Assembly (NCBI GenBank): GCA_964413535.1
Contig: CAYPTB010000028.1
Span: 39,858-103,857 of the forward strand
Source of the DNA: CAYPTB01 sp964413535
GTDB taxonomy: Bacteria > Planctomycetota > UBA1135 > GCA-002686595
DNA: 64,000 bases
Direction of reading: 5' to 3'
Below the pieces are notes generated by a model. The model made no database searches, had not been told where the DNA came from, and saw nothing but the letters and a program-made list of their open reading frames with translations. Positions 26,689 through 35,417 of the stretch are shown here, in pieces (within the stretch, counting starts at the first letter, position 1; each line of letters begins with the position of its first letter). The position numbers and the translations under genes were made by a program.

Positions 26689-27105
26689 TCAGCGCGAGCG
26701 AGTGTAGCTCCGCCCGAAGCCGTCGTAGACGTTGTCCGAGATGGACATGGTCTGGCCATCCTCGGAGACCGTGATGACCTCGGAGACGACTTCGGGCGAT
26801 TCGCCTGCGCGACCAAGCAGCCACTGGTCCTCGCTCGAGAAGATCGTCGGTCCGCGAAGCGGCGTGAACTCGGTCGTGCTGACGCGGGTGCCATCTTCCT
26901 CGTGGTGGTCGATCGTGTTGTCGGGGTGGATCACGATATAGCCCGGCTCATCGCCCATGCCGCTCCCGGCGATCCCTCCGCTCGAGCCCACGTAGTACCA
27001 CTGCCCGAGGTATTCCTCCGGCAGTGACGCCGTCTCCGAGGCGGAGCAGGCCGAGAACGCAACGAGTGCGAGGCCCAGAGCCAATACCCACGTGTGACGC
27101 ATCAT
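26689..27105 (-). CDS. Small lipoprotein of unknown function
   Basis: A 138-residue protein with signal peptide and lipobox (MMRHTWVLALGLALVAFSAC), so C20 is probably lipid-modified. The mature part begins SASETASLPEEYLGQWYYVG and resembles a lipocalin-like or 'extracellular stress' beta-barrel domain with EEYLGQW near the N-terminus. No firm family assignment. Confidence 0.6.
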   Translation of the reverse strand: MMRHTWVLALGLALVAFSACSASETASLPEEYLGQWYYVGSSGGIAGSGMGDEPGYIVIHPDNTIDHHEEDGTRVSTTEFTPLRGPTIFSSEDQWLLGRAGESPEVVSEVITVSEDGQTMSISDNVYDGFGRSYTRSR

Positions 27106-27171
27106 GAGTCAGCCTATCGCTCAGGTTCAGCGGCGGCGCGCCGCCTCCTCGCCGTCCGCTGCATCGGCTAG

Positions 27172-27465
27172 TCATGCGTTCCTTCGTTTCCACTCTTGCG
27201 GGTCCCGGGAAGCGTGTAGGCAGCCGAAGACAACGATCTCCTTCCCGTCCACGAGGTAGAGGATCCCATACGGGAACCGTCGCAGAAGAGCTCGGCGCAG
27301 CTCGTTGTGGACCACAGGGAAGGCAACGGGATGCCTCGAGACCGCCGAGAGACAACCGTCGACGGACCGCTGGAACTCGTCCGCGAGCCCCGGAGCCTGT
27401 CTCCGATACCAACCGAGAGCATCGAAGTAGTCTGCCTCGGCTTCTGGAGTGAAGCGGACTTTCAC
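27172..27465 (-). CDS. ParE/RelE-family toxin
   Basis: A 97-residue toxin of the ParE/RelE superfamily: VRFTPEAEADYFDALGWYRR, DEFQRSVDGCLSAVSRHPVA, RRALLRRFPYGILYLV and HASRDPQEWKRR. ParE members poison DNA gyrase; RelE members cleave mRNA on the ribosome. Catalytic type cannot be decided here. The GTG start overlaps the antitoxin TGA (GTGA), the usual layout for this toxin type. Confidence 0.85.
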   Translation of the reverse strand: MKVRFTPEAEADYFDALGWYRRQAPGLADEFQRSVDGCLSAVSRHPVAFPVVHNELRRALLRRFPYGILYLVDGKEIVVFGCLHASRDPQEWKRRNA

Positions 27466-27680
27466 TCCTGTGGGCGAGGGTCTTCTCGAATGACGTGCCA
27501 GGACCTACCGGCTGTCGGGTCCTTCGAGTACTCCCCGAGACGACGATCGAGTTCGTCGCGTTGACGCGCGGTCAGCGGAAGATCCTCCTGGGACATCGCG
27601 ATCGAGTCCCAGATGTCCTCGACGAGCTGTATCCGTTCGGAAACGCTTAGCCGTCGAACATCGTCCATCGAGATTCCCAT
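27462..27680 (-). CDS. Addiction-module antitoxin (TIGR02574-like)
   Basis: A 72-residue protein, MGISMDDVRRLSVSERIQLV then EDIWDSIA and LPLTARQRDELDRRLGEY. This is the short antitoxin type that pairs with ParE/RelE toxins; it neutralises the toxin and usually represses its own promoter. The ATG at 27680 is preferred: a 40-residue in-frame extension upstream has no family similarity. The FtcD gene reads away on the other strand. Confidence 0.8.
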   Translation of the reverse strand: MGISMDDVRRLSVSERIQLVEDIWDSIAMSQEDLPLTARQRDELDRRLGEYSKDPTAGRSWHVIREDPRPQE

Positions 27681-27877
27681 GATGGCAGGATTCTTCCACA
27701 GCTTCGCTGGGAAGACAATCTCGAGCCCGGCTGGCACGTGGCAAGCTCGACGCTCGGATGCACGGGCAGCACACAAGGGAACCGTTGTTGCACCAGTCAC
27801 GTGCCTTGTCCCTCAGCTTGCGTGCGGGAGCTGCCCCCGTAGAGTGAGCGCCCCGAGTCCTTCCGGAGGCTTGCGAC

Positions 27878-29575
27878 ATGCCGCGACTCATCGAGTGTGT
27901 TCCGAACTTCAGCGAAGGGAACGATGCGTCGGTCCTGAAGGCGATCACCGACGCGATCGAGTCGGTGGAGGGCGTGAAGTTGCTCGACGTCGATCCGGGC
28001 AAGGCGACGAACCGCACCGTGGTGACCTTCGTCGGGGAGCCGGAGCCGGTGATCGAAGCCGCCGTGCGCGGCGCGGCGAAGGCGAAGGAGCTGATCGACA
28101 TGCGTCGGCATCGCGGGGAGCATCCGCGGTTCGGGGCGCTCGACGTCTGTCCGCTCGTGCCGGTGGCGGGCGTGACGATGGAGGAGACGGTCGCGTACGC
28201 GCGGGCGCTCGGGAAGCGGCTCGGAGACGAGCTCGGCCTCACCGTGTTCTGCTACGAGAGCGCGGCGACGCGGCCGGAGCGGAAGAACCTCGCGAGCGTG
28301 CGCGCGGGTGAGTACGAGGGGCTTGCGGCGAAGCTCGCTGATCCGAACTGGAAGCCCGACTTCGGGCCGGCGAAGTTCGATCCGAAGACGGGCGCCACGG
28401 CGGTCGGCGCGCGCGACTTCCTCATCGCCTACAACGTCAACCTCAACACGACGTCGACGCGGCGCGCGAACGCGATCGCCTTCGACGTGCGCGAGAAGGG
28501 GCGCGAGAAGCGCAAGGGAGATCCGGTCACGGGCGAGATCGTGCGCGACGAGCAGGGCGAGGTGGTGTGGATCCCGGGCTCGCTCGAGTGCGTGAAGGGC
28601 ATCGGCTGGTTCATCGAGGAGTACGGGATCTGCCAGATCTCGATGAACCTGACGAACATCGCGGTGACGCCGATCCACGTCGCGTTCGACGAGTGCGTGG
28701 TGAAGGCGGCGGAGCGCGGCGTGCGGGTGACGGGCTCGCAGATCGTGGGGATGGTGCCGCTCGAGTGCCTACTCGACGCCGGGCGGCACTACTTGCGGCT
28801 GCAGCAGCGCTCGACGGGCGTGCCGGACGCGGAGCTCGTGAAGATCGCGGTGAAGTCGCTGGGCCTGGGCGACCTCGAGCCGTTCGTGCCCGAGGACAAG
28901 ATCATCGAGTACCGGCTCGCGGCCGGCGAGAAGAAGGACCGCCTCGTCGACTTGACGCTCACGGGCTTCGTCGAGGAGACCGCGTCGGAGTCCGCGGCGC
29001 CGGGCGGCGGCTCGGTGTCGGCGGCGGTCGGCGCGCTCGGCGCGGCGCTCGGCACGATGGTGGCGAACCTCTCGTCGCACAAGCGCGGCTGGGACGAGCG
29101 CTGGGAGGAGTTCTCGGAGTGGGCGGAGAAGGGCAAGCGCTGCCACGTCGAGCTCACGCAGCTCGTCGACCAGGACACGGAGGCGTTCAACGCGATCCTC
29201 GCGGCGTTCCGGCTGCCGCAGGCGAACGACGAGGAGAAGCGCGCGCGCAAGGCGGCCGTGCAGGCGGCGACGGTGGGGGCGATCGAGGTGCCGCTGCGCG
29301 TCATGGAGGTCGCGCTCGCGTCGCTCGACGTGGTGAAGGCGATGGCGGCGGGGGGCTTGGCGTCGTCGGTGTCGGACGCGGGCGTGGGAGCTTTGTGCGC
29401 GCGCGCGGCCGTGCGCGGAGCGTGGCTCAACGTGCGCATCAACGCGCGCGACCTGGCGGACAAGGCATTGGTCGACGAGTTCCTGTCGCGCGGCGCGGTG
29501 CTGGCCCAGAAGGCGGACGAGCTCGAGGCCGAGGTCGTCGCGATCGTCGAGCGCGCGATCACCGCGAAGAAGTAG
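27878..29575 (+). CDS. ftcD: Bifunctional glutamate formimidoyltransferase / formimidotetrahydrofolate cyclodeaminase
   Basis: A 565-residue enzyme of histidine breakdown and one-carbon metabolism. Residues ~1-330 are the formiminotransferase (IECVPNFSEGND, KLLDVDPGKATNRTVVTFVG, HRGEHPRFGALDVCPLVP). Residues ~350-565 are the cyclodeaminase (ESAAPGGGSVSAAVGALGAA, then QLVDQDTEAFNAILAAFRLP). The first transfers formimino from formiminoglutamate to THF; the second releases ammonia to give methenyl-THF. The fused form is best known from animals but also occurs in bacteria. A GGAGG lies 8 bases before the ATG. Confidence 0.93.
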   Translation: MPRLIECVPNFSEGNDASVLKAITDAIESVEGVKLLDVDPGKATNRTVVTFVGEPEPVIEAAVRGAAKAKELIDMRRHRGEHPRFGALDVCPLVPVAGVTMEETVAYARALGKRLGDELGLTVFCYESAATRPERKNLASVRAGEYEGLAAKLADPNWKPDFGPAKFDPKTGATAVGARDFLIAYNVNLNTTSTRRANAIAFDVREKGREKRKGDPVTGEIVRDEQGEVVWIPGSLECVKGIGWFIEEYGICQISMNLTNIAVTPIHVAFDECVVKAAERGVRVTGSQIVGMVPLECLLDAGRHYLRLQQRSTGVPDAELVKIAVKSLGLGDLEPFVPEDKIIEYRLAAGEKKDRLVDLTLTGFVEETASESAAPGGGSVSAAVGALGAALGTMVANLSSHKRGWDERWEEFSEWAEKGKRCHVELTQLVDQDTEAFNAILAAFRLPQANDEEKRARKAAVQAATVGAIEVPLRVMEVALASLDVVKAMAAGGLASSVSDAGVGALCARAAVRGAWLNVRINARDLADKALVDEFLSRGAVLAQKADELEAEVVAIVERAITAKK

Positions 29576-29675
29576 GGGACGAAGCAAGGGAAGGCTCGTT
29601 TGCCAGCATCGCGCAGAGAGAGGAAGCCTGTGACGCGCGGCTGTGCGCCACAGACGAGGTAGGATCCGAGACGCG

Positions 29676-30377
29676 ATGGCTACGCCGAACGAATGGGACC
29701 TCGACGACGACGGCTCGGACGCCCAGCGCCGCCGCCGGAAGAGCGAAGTGCGTCCGCTCGTGTCGGCGGCGCTCGTCGCGCGCGTGCAGAACGGGAGCGT
29801 GGCGGCGTTCCGCACGCTGGTCGAGCTCTTCGAGGACCGCGTCTTCGCCCACGCGCTCGCGCTCTCGGGCGACGTCGACGCCGCGCGTGCGGCGGCGCGC
29901 GAGGTCTTCGTGCGCGCGCACGCCGAGGTCAAGGCGCTGACGGATGCGAAGCAGGTGCCTGCGATGCTGCGGCGGCTCGTGCAGCGCGACTCGCCGCCCA
30001 GGGACGAGCTCCGCGGGAGGAGCGCGACGAGCGGCGTTTCTACGGGTCCTTCCGCTAGTGCTGAGATCGCTACCACGGGAGCTGCGACGCGTGATGCGAT
30101 GGGCACCGAGGGACGCGGGTTCTTGGGCCGCGTGCTCGACCTCACGTTCGAGGAGCGCGCCGTGGCGCTGCTCGCGCTCGCGGCCGACGCGACCGAGGCG
30201 GAGACCAGCGCGATGCTCGGCGTGCCCGCCCCGACGGTCTCGAGCCGTCTCGCGATCGCGAAGAAGCGCGTCAAGCAGCGCACGTGGCGCGGCGTGCAAG
30301 AGGAGCTCGTCGAAGCTCGCCCCTCCGCGAGCGCAGCCTTCGCCGACGAGGTTCTGGCACGGGTTGCCCGCGCGTAG
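29676..30377 (+). CDS. ECF-like RNA polymerase sigma factor
   Basis: A 233-residue protein with a region-2-like segment (VARVQNGSVAAFRTLVELFE, then VFAHALALSGDVDAARAA) and a region-4-like helix-turn-helix (ATEAETSAMLGVPAPTVSSR, LAIAKKRVKQ). A ~70-residue acidic or Ser/Thr-rich insert lies between them. It probably directs polymerase to a small regulon. No anti-sigma factor gene is adjacent. It reads convergently with the sigma-fusion gene at 30437-33097. Confidence 0.7.
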   Translation: MATPNEWDLDDDGSDAQRRRRKSEVRPLVSAALVARVQNGSVAAFRTLVELFEDRVFAHALALSGDVDAARAAAREVFVRAHAEVKALTDAKQVPAMLRRLVQRDSPPRDELRGRSATSGVSTGPSASAEIATTGAATRDAMGTEGRGFLGRVLDLTFEERAVALLALAADATEAETSAMLGVPAPTVSSRLAIAKKRVKQRTWRGVQEELVEARPSASAAFADEVLARVARA

Positions 30378-30436
30378 GCTGCTCGTCCCGTGCGGGTGCT
30401 GGGACGCCCGCGCACGCTCGGCTCGGATCGTCCGGG

Positions 30437-33097
30437 CTAGTAGCGGACGAGACACAACTCGCCCGGGAGGGCGTGGATGGCGAGGCGCAGCACGACGTCT
30501 CCGTCGCGGTACAAGAGAACTTGCCGCGCGTCGCTCCCCATCGAGAAGACGCGGCTCCGTCCGCCAATCAGCGAGCCGCGGTCCAGGACGCTCATGCCGC
30601 CGCCTTCGAAGGAGTACAGCGGAAGCGCCTCGCCCTCGGAGTCCACGACGGCGAATTGGTCGGCGAGCGTCGCGTCGAAGAGCTCCACGGCGATGGTCGA
30701 GCGTTCCAGGACGACGAGCACGAGATCGTCCACGGGGCGATCGACGGCTCGTGCGAGCCCGCCTTCCGTCAGGCCGACGTGGCGCACGACGATCGTGTCG
30801 GCCGAGAGCGTCAGGAACAGGCGCTCGCGGCCGAGGCCTTCGAAGCCGAAGCGGCCGTTCTCGTCGGTCATCGCGAAGGGCCCGCCGTGGGTCGGCTCGC
30901 TGTTCGTCGTGCGCGTGCCGTCCGGGTGATCGAGCACGAGCTCGATCGGGACGCAGTTCGCGTGCACGCGGACGCCGGAGAGCGCTCGTCCGTCGCGGCC
31001 GACGACGCGCCCGGCGACGCGCGGATACGTGCTCGGCTCGAAGACGACGCGCACTCCGCTGGTGCCGGCGTGGAACGGGCCCGCGTCCATCGAGTGCAGC
31101 CCCTCCATCCGAAGGACGCGCAGCACGTACTCGCGATCGGAGAGTCCGCCGAGCGCGAAGCGACCGTCGGCGTCCGTCTCGACCCAGCCCCACAGCGCCG
31201 TGGGACGCTCGGCATGCTCGTCGACTTCGCTGTGCACGGCGCGTCCGTCGACGACGGACTCCGCGCGCAGCTCCGTCCCCGTGAGTCCGCCTCCCAAGTA
31301 CGCTTCGAGGAAGCCCGGGAAGCTCGCGATGCCCGGGAAGGGCGTCGCGTCCGCCGCCCAGACGCGCGCGCCGGCGAGGGGCTGCCCCGCGCCGTCGACG
31401 ACGGTGCCCGAGAGCGAGAGCGGCTCCGGTCCGAGCTGCAGGTAGAGGAAGGGCGGGTGCGCCGGGGCTCCGCGGATCGTGACCGGCGGCGCGAGCCCGC
31501 TCGCAGGCCCGAAGCCGCGCTTCACGGCGTGGACCTCGCTCGCTCCGCGGCTCTCCTTGCGGGACAGCACGAAACGCCCGTCCGCGTCGGAGATCGTGGC
31601 GGAGAGTCCCATTCCGACGAGCGCGTCGCCGGCGCCGCGGCCCCAGGGATCGACGACCTGACCGCGGACGACGTCCGCGTCGAGCGCAGGGAGCTCTAGG
31701 ACCAGGACGAGATCCTCGGTCCAGCTCGCGGGGAGCTCGACCGACGCAGGCAGGTAGTTCTCGCGCCGCGCGACGAGCGCCGCGCCGGACACGAAACCCG
31801 CGCGCAGCGCGAAGCGCCCCGCGTCGTCCGAGCGCGTGCGCCAGGCGCGATGAACGGGCTGCGAGCGATCGAAGGATTCCGCGAAGCGGGCGGCGAAGTC
31901 CACCGGGAGCAGGATCGAGACTTCGGCTCCGGCGATGGGCGCGCCTGCGGCGTCGACCGTATGGCCCGAGAGCTCGAGTGCGGGCGCGCCGATCACGAGC
32001 GCCGATGCGCCGCTCGTGTGTCGTCCGAGTTCTCCGTGCGCCGGATCGGACGCGAGGTCCGACGCGAGGAGCATGGGTGAGCGACCCGCCACGACGGTCT
32101 CGAAGCCCGGCTCGCTCAGGAAGACGAGCACTTCGGCCTGCGTCGCGTCGCTCGAATCGAGCTCGAGCTCGAAGCCGCCTCCGGCGTCGCTCGTGACTTC
32201 CACGTTCCCCGCGACGACGCGCACGTCCGCGAGCGGTCGACCCTCCGCCTCGTATACCCTGCCGTTCACGCTGCGCGGGGCGCGCTGGAACGACTCCGAC
32301 GTGGGCAGCGCGGTCGGGGAGCGAGCGACGAGGTCGCGCTCGACCGGCGTCGGTTCCGACGGCGTTCGACGCTCCTCGAGCGGGAGCTCGACCTTTCCGA
32401 CTTCGTCGTTCGTCGTCGCGAATCCCGGGCTCTCCGGTGCCTCGGGGTCGATCCACCAGACGAGTGCGAGCGAGAGTGCGGCCAACGAAAGGACGAGGGG
32501 GAGGTGAGCTTTCACGATCAATGCCCCGCTGGCTATCCAAGCCGGTTCGAGCCCTTCCCGACGCGCGAGAGGCAGCAGCGCCGAGAGCCACCACGTGCCG
32601 TCCTCCGTTCGCGGACGCGCGCGCTCGAGAGCCTCGCGTAGCGCCGCGTGCGCGCGCGTCAGCCGACTCGAGATCGTCGCGAGCGCGAGTCCCGAGCGGC
32701 GCGCGATCTCGCGCGGAGGGAGCCCTTCGAAGTAACGCCACAGGATCACGCTGCGATACGGCTCCTCCAGGCCGAGGACCGCGCGAGCGACCTCGCGCTG
32801 CACCTCGACGCGCGCGGCCATCGCTTCCACCGCGGGCAGCTCGCCCTCGCGCGCCGCCCGCTGCTCGCGCAGCGGCCGTTCGACTTCTCGGCGATGCTCC
32901 TCGCGCATCAGGTTGCGCAGGACGCGGGCGAACCAGGATCGCGGGGGCGAGCCTCCGTGTCGCAGCGCCGCGAGCTCGGCTCGCTGGGCGAGGTCCAGGG
33001 CCTGGTCGGGATCGGAGACGAGGCGTCGCGCGAGACCCTGGATCCACGAGGTGCGCGAGCACAGCTCGTCGACGGTGGGGAGGGAGGAGGAATCCAC
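30437..33097 (-). CDS. ECF sigma factor fused via a transmembrane helix to tandem carboxypeptidase-regulatory-like domains
   Basis: An 886-residue chimera. Residues ~10-75 resemble ECF sigma region 2 (QALDLAQRAELAALRHGGSP, then SWFARVLRNLMREEHRR). Residues 105-160 are a clear region 4 (RYFEGLPPREIARRSGLALA). A single transmembrane helix lies at ~192-216. The remaining ~650 residues are extracytoplasmic and carry several Ig-like CarboxypepD-regulatory repeats (GTVVDGAGQPLAGARVWA, VVGRDGRALSGVRVHA). The start GTG has AGGGGG upstream. The layout implies a membrane-tethered sigma factor with an outside sensor part. The S9 peptidase gene is divergent. Confidence 0.85.
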   Translation of the reverse strand: MDSSSLPTVDELCSRTSWIQGLARRLVSDPDQALDLAQRAELAALRHGGSPPRSWFARVLRNLMREEHRREVERPLREQRAAREGELPAVEAMAARVEVQREVARAVLGLEEPYRSVILWRYFEGLPPREIARRSGLALATISSRLTRAHAALREALERARPRTEDGTWWLSALLPLARREGLEPAWIASGALIVKAHLPLVLSLAALSLALVWWIDPEAPESPGFATTNDEVGKVELPLEERRTPSEPTPVERDLVARSPTALPTSESFQRAPRSVNGRVYEAEGRPLADVRVVAGNVEVTSDAGGGFELELDSSDATQAEVLVFLSEPGFETVVAGRSPMLLASDLASDPAHGELGRHTSGASALVIGAPALELSGHTVDAAGAPIAGAEVSILLPVDFAARFAESFDRSQPVHRAWRTRSDDAGRFALRAGFVSGAALVARRENYLPASVELPASWTEDLVLVLELPALDADVVRGQVVDPWGRGAGDALVGMGLSATISDADGRFVLSRKESRGASEVHAVKRGFGPASGLAPPVTIRGAPAHPPFLYLQLGPEPLSLSGTVVDGAGQPLAGARVWAADATPFPGIASFPGFLEAYLGGGLTGTELRAESVVDGRAVHSEVDEHAERPTALWGWVETDADGRFALGGLSDREYVLRVLRMEGLHSMDAGPFHAGTSGVRVVFEPSTYPRVAGRVVGRDGRALSGVRVHANCVPIELVLDHPDGTRTTNSEPTHGGPFAMTDENGRFGFEGLGRERLFLTLSADTIVVRHVGLTEGGLARAVDRPVDDLVLVVLERSTIAVELFDATLADQFAVVDSEGEALPLYSFEGGGMSVLDRGSLIGGRSRVFSMGSDARQVLLYRDGDVVLRLAIHALPGELCLVRY

Positions 33098-33280
33098 GGC
33101 TCGCCCCCTGGGGTGCACGGGGAAGCGGATCCTATGCGAGAAAACGGACTGCAACCTCCGGGGCGGCCCCGGTCGGTTCGAACGCGGTGTGGACGTCGTT
33201 GGACTCCGGTAGGAAGCGGTGGGGAGCATGGCGGCCGCCGCAGCGATCCCTACCTTGTCGATCCGAACGGAGACACCCCG
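33098..33280. promoter_or_regulatory. Divergent intergenic region between sigma-fusion and S9 peptidase genes
   Basis: This 183-bp gap must hold the promoters of both divergent genes. I do not see a convincing -10/-35 pair for either. A GC-rich inverted repeat (GGGGCGGCCCC, near 33159) is present. Confidence 0.4.
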
Positions 33281-35272
33281 ATGCTCGTCGCTGCAACTCT
33301 CCTCGTTTCCTTGCTCGTCCAAACCGCTCCCGAGCGCGAGCTCGTGCCGCGCGAGCGGTTCTTCGCGCCGCAGACGAAGAGCGCCGTGGCGCTCTCGCCC
33401 GACGGGCGCTACGTGGGCTGGATCGAGGGCGAAGGCGGCGGAGATCTGTGGGTCGCGCGCGCGGACGGGACGGAAGCGCCGCACTTGGTCGTGCTCGGCG
33501 ACACGCCGCGGCGCTTCCGCTTCACGCAGCGCGCGAACGAGGTCGTGGTGGTGCTCGCGGGCGAGAGCGTGCGGCTCGAGCTCGCCGACCTCGAGAAGGG
33601 CGAGCTCGCCGAGCTCGCCGCGTTCGCGGCCGCGGACGTCGAAATCGTGGCGACGAGCGCGGAGCTGCCCGATGAGCTGCTCGTCGCCGTGCGCGGCGAG
33701 GGCGAGAGCGGGCTCTACCGCGTGTTCCTCGACGGGCGCGAGCCCGTGCAGCAGGGCGAGCTCGAGGGCTTCGATCGTTTCTGGTGCGATGCGCAGCTCG
33801 ACGTGCACGCGGCGGAGATCCGCCGGCCGGATTCGTCCGGGCCGGACGTGTTCGCGCGCCGCGGCGAAGAGTGGGTCGTGCTCGCCGACTGGGACTGGCT
33901 CGAGCGGCGCGCGAGTGGCGTGCTGTCGCTCTCGGCGGACGGGAAGAGCCTGTACCTCGTCGACGGCCACGGTCGCGACCGCTCGGCGCTCGTGCGGGTC
34001 GACCTCGCGACGCTCGCGCGCGAGGTTCTGTACGAGGATCCGCTCTCCGACCTCGTGCCGAGCGGCGCGACGCTCGACCCCGTGACGGGCGAGGTCGAGG
34101 CGGTCGCGTCGTACTTCGGCGCGCTGCGCCGGCGCATCCTCGATCCGGAGCTCGAGCTCGACTTCGCGGTGCTCGCGGCGGCGCTGCCGGGCGACGTGAG
34201 CTACGTCGACCGAAGCCGCGATGGCGCCACGTGGCTCGTGCGCGCGATGGACGGCGGCCCGTTCGACTACCACGTCTACGACCGGCGCTCGCGGCGCGTG
34301 CGCTTCCTCTTCTCCGACGTGCCGGCGCTAGACGGCGTGGAGCTCGCCGCGCGCCATTCGCTCGCCGTGCCCGCTCGCGACGGTCTCGTGCTCCCGTGCC
34401 AGCTCTACCTGCCGGTCGGGAGCGACGCGAACGGCGACGGGCGGCCGGACGAGCCGTTGCCGACCGTCCTCTACGTGCACGGCGGTCCGTGGATCGGCTT
34501 CGAGTGGAACTCGTGGTTCACGAACCGGAGCTTCCAACTGCTCGCGGCGCGCGGTTACGCCGTGATCCGCACCGACTTCCGCGGCGCGGGCGGCTACGGG
34601 CGCGCGTGGATGGACGCGGGCGACGGCGAGTTCGGCGCGGGAATGATCGACGACGTGGTCGACGTCGCGGAGTGGGCGGTCGAGAAGGGCGTCGCGAAAG
34701 AGGGCGCGCTCGCGCTGTGGGGCTGGTCGTACGGCGGTTACGCGGCGTTCCAGGCGGCTGCGCGCTCGCCGAAGACGTTCGCGGCCGGGATCTCGATGTA
34801 CGGCCTGTGCGACCTCGAGCGCTTCGTCGAGCCCATGGTTCCGTACGGCGACGGCCTGTGGTTCGCGCGCGTCGGCGACATCCGCACGAGCGAGGGCCGC
34901 GCGCTCCTGCGCGCGCAGTCGCCGCTCTTTGCCGTCGACGCGATCGAGATGCCGCTCTTCGTCACGCACGGCGCGCTGGACGAGCGCGTGCCCATCGAGC
35001 AGTCCGAGCTCATGGTCGAGGCGCTCGCCGCGCGCGGACACGCGGTGACGTACGCGGTCTACCCCAACGAGCCGCACGACTACCGCGCCGCGGCGAGCTG
35101 GATCTCCTTCTGGGCGATGGCCGAGCACTTCTTGCGCGAGCACCTGGGCGGCGACTGCGAGCCCTTCGGCGACGACCTGGCGAGCGGAGGCTTCGAGGTG
35201 GCGAGCGGCGCGAGCTTCGTCCCGGGCCTCGTCGAGGCGCTCGGGCCCGACGTCGTCTTGCGCGGCCGCTGA
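33281..35272 (+). CDS. S9-family prolyl oligopeptidase-like serine peptidase, exported
   Basis: A 663-residue protein with a short signal-peptide-like N-terminus (MLVAATLLVSLLVQTAPE). An N-terminal beta-propeller-like part (~20-400, with ALSPDGRYVGWIEGEGGGDL) precedes the alpha/beta-hydrolase domain. The nucleophile is in GWSYGGY (~481-487), the Asp in THGALDERVP and the His in NEPHDY. Enzymes of this group cleave peptides after proline or act as dipeptidyl-/acylaminoacyl-peptidases. The ATG at 33281 is preferred because the open frame upstream is antisense to the sigma-fusion gene. Confidence 0.88.
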   Translation: MLVAATLLVSLLVQTAPERELVPRERFFAPQTKSAVALSPDGRYVGWIEGEGGGDLWVARADGTEAPHLVVLGDTPRRFRFTQRANEVVVVLAGESVRLELADLEKGELAELAAFAAADVEIVATSAELPDELLVAVRGEGESGLYRVFLDGREPVQQGELEGFDRFWCDAQLDVHAAEIRRPDSSGPDVFARRGEEWVVLADWDWLERRASGVLSLSADGKSLYLVDGHGRDRSALVRVDLATLAREVLYEDPLSDLVPSGATLDPVTGEVEAVASYFGALRRRILDPELELDFAVLAAALPGDVSYVDRSRDGATWLVRAMDGGPFDYHVYDRRSRRVRFLFSDVPALDGVELAARHSLAVPARDGLVLPCQLYLPVGSDANGDGRPDEPLPTVLYVHGGPWIGFEWNSWFTNRSFQLLAARGYAVIRTDFRGAGGYGRAWMDAGDGEFGAGMIDDVVDVAEWAVEKGVAKEGALALWGWSYGGYAAFQAAARSPKTFAAGISMYGLCDLERFVEPMVPYGDGLWFARVGDIRTSEGRALLRAQSPLFAVDAIEMPLFVTHGALDERVPIEQSELMVEALAARGHAVTYAVYPNEPHDYRAAASWISFWAMAEHFLREHLGGDCEPFGDDLASGGFEVASGASFVPGLVEALGPDVVLRGR

Positions 35273-35363
35273 GCTGTGAGAGACGGTCCAAGGGGGGTAC
35301 GCGTCCGGGGGGGGGAGGGCCTCCAAAGTGGTTCCAGGCCGTCCCAGGGCGACTCAGATCTAG

Positions 35364-35406
35364 ACCCAATGTAGTGGTTGACTAAATTTAGTCGATTGGG
35401 TAAATC
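35364..35406 (+). promoter_or_regulatory. Promoter with two nested operator-like palindromes
   Basis: TTGACT (35378-35383), a 17-bp spacer and TAAATC (35401-35406) form a good sigma-70-type promoter. The perfect 14-bp palindrome GACTAAATTTAGTC (35380-35393) overlaps the -35 region and spacer, and a second inverted repeat ACCCAAT/ATTGGGT (35364-35370 and 35395-35401) encloses it. The expected start point leaves only about five bases before the ATG at 35418. The block is AT-rich against GC-rich surroundings. Confidence 0.65.
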
Positions 35407-35417
35407 AGTCTCAAGCC

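Noticed and set aside
27681..27800. 40-residue N-terminal extension of the antitoxin
   Set aside because: The sequence upstream of MGISMDDVRRL has no antitoxin similarity, and the shorter form matches the family length.
33098..34273. N-terminal extension of the sigma-fusion frame to 34273
   Set aside because: This part is antisense to the S9 peptidase gene, lacks sigma similarity, and a GTG with a good ribosome site at 33097 starts exactly at the sigma domain.
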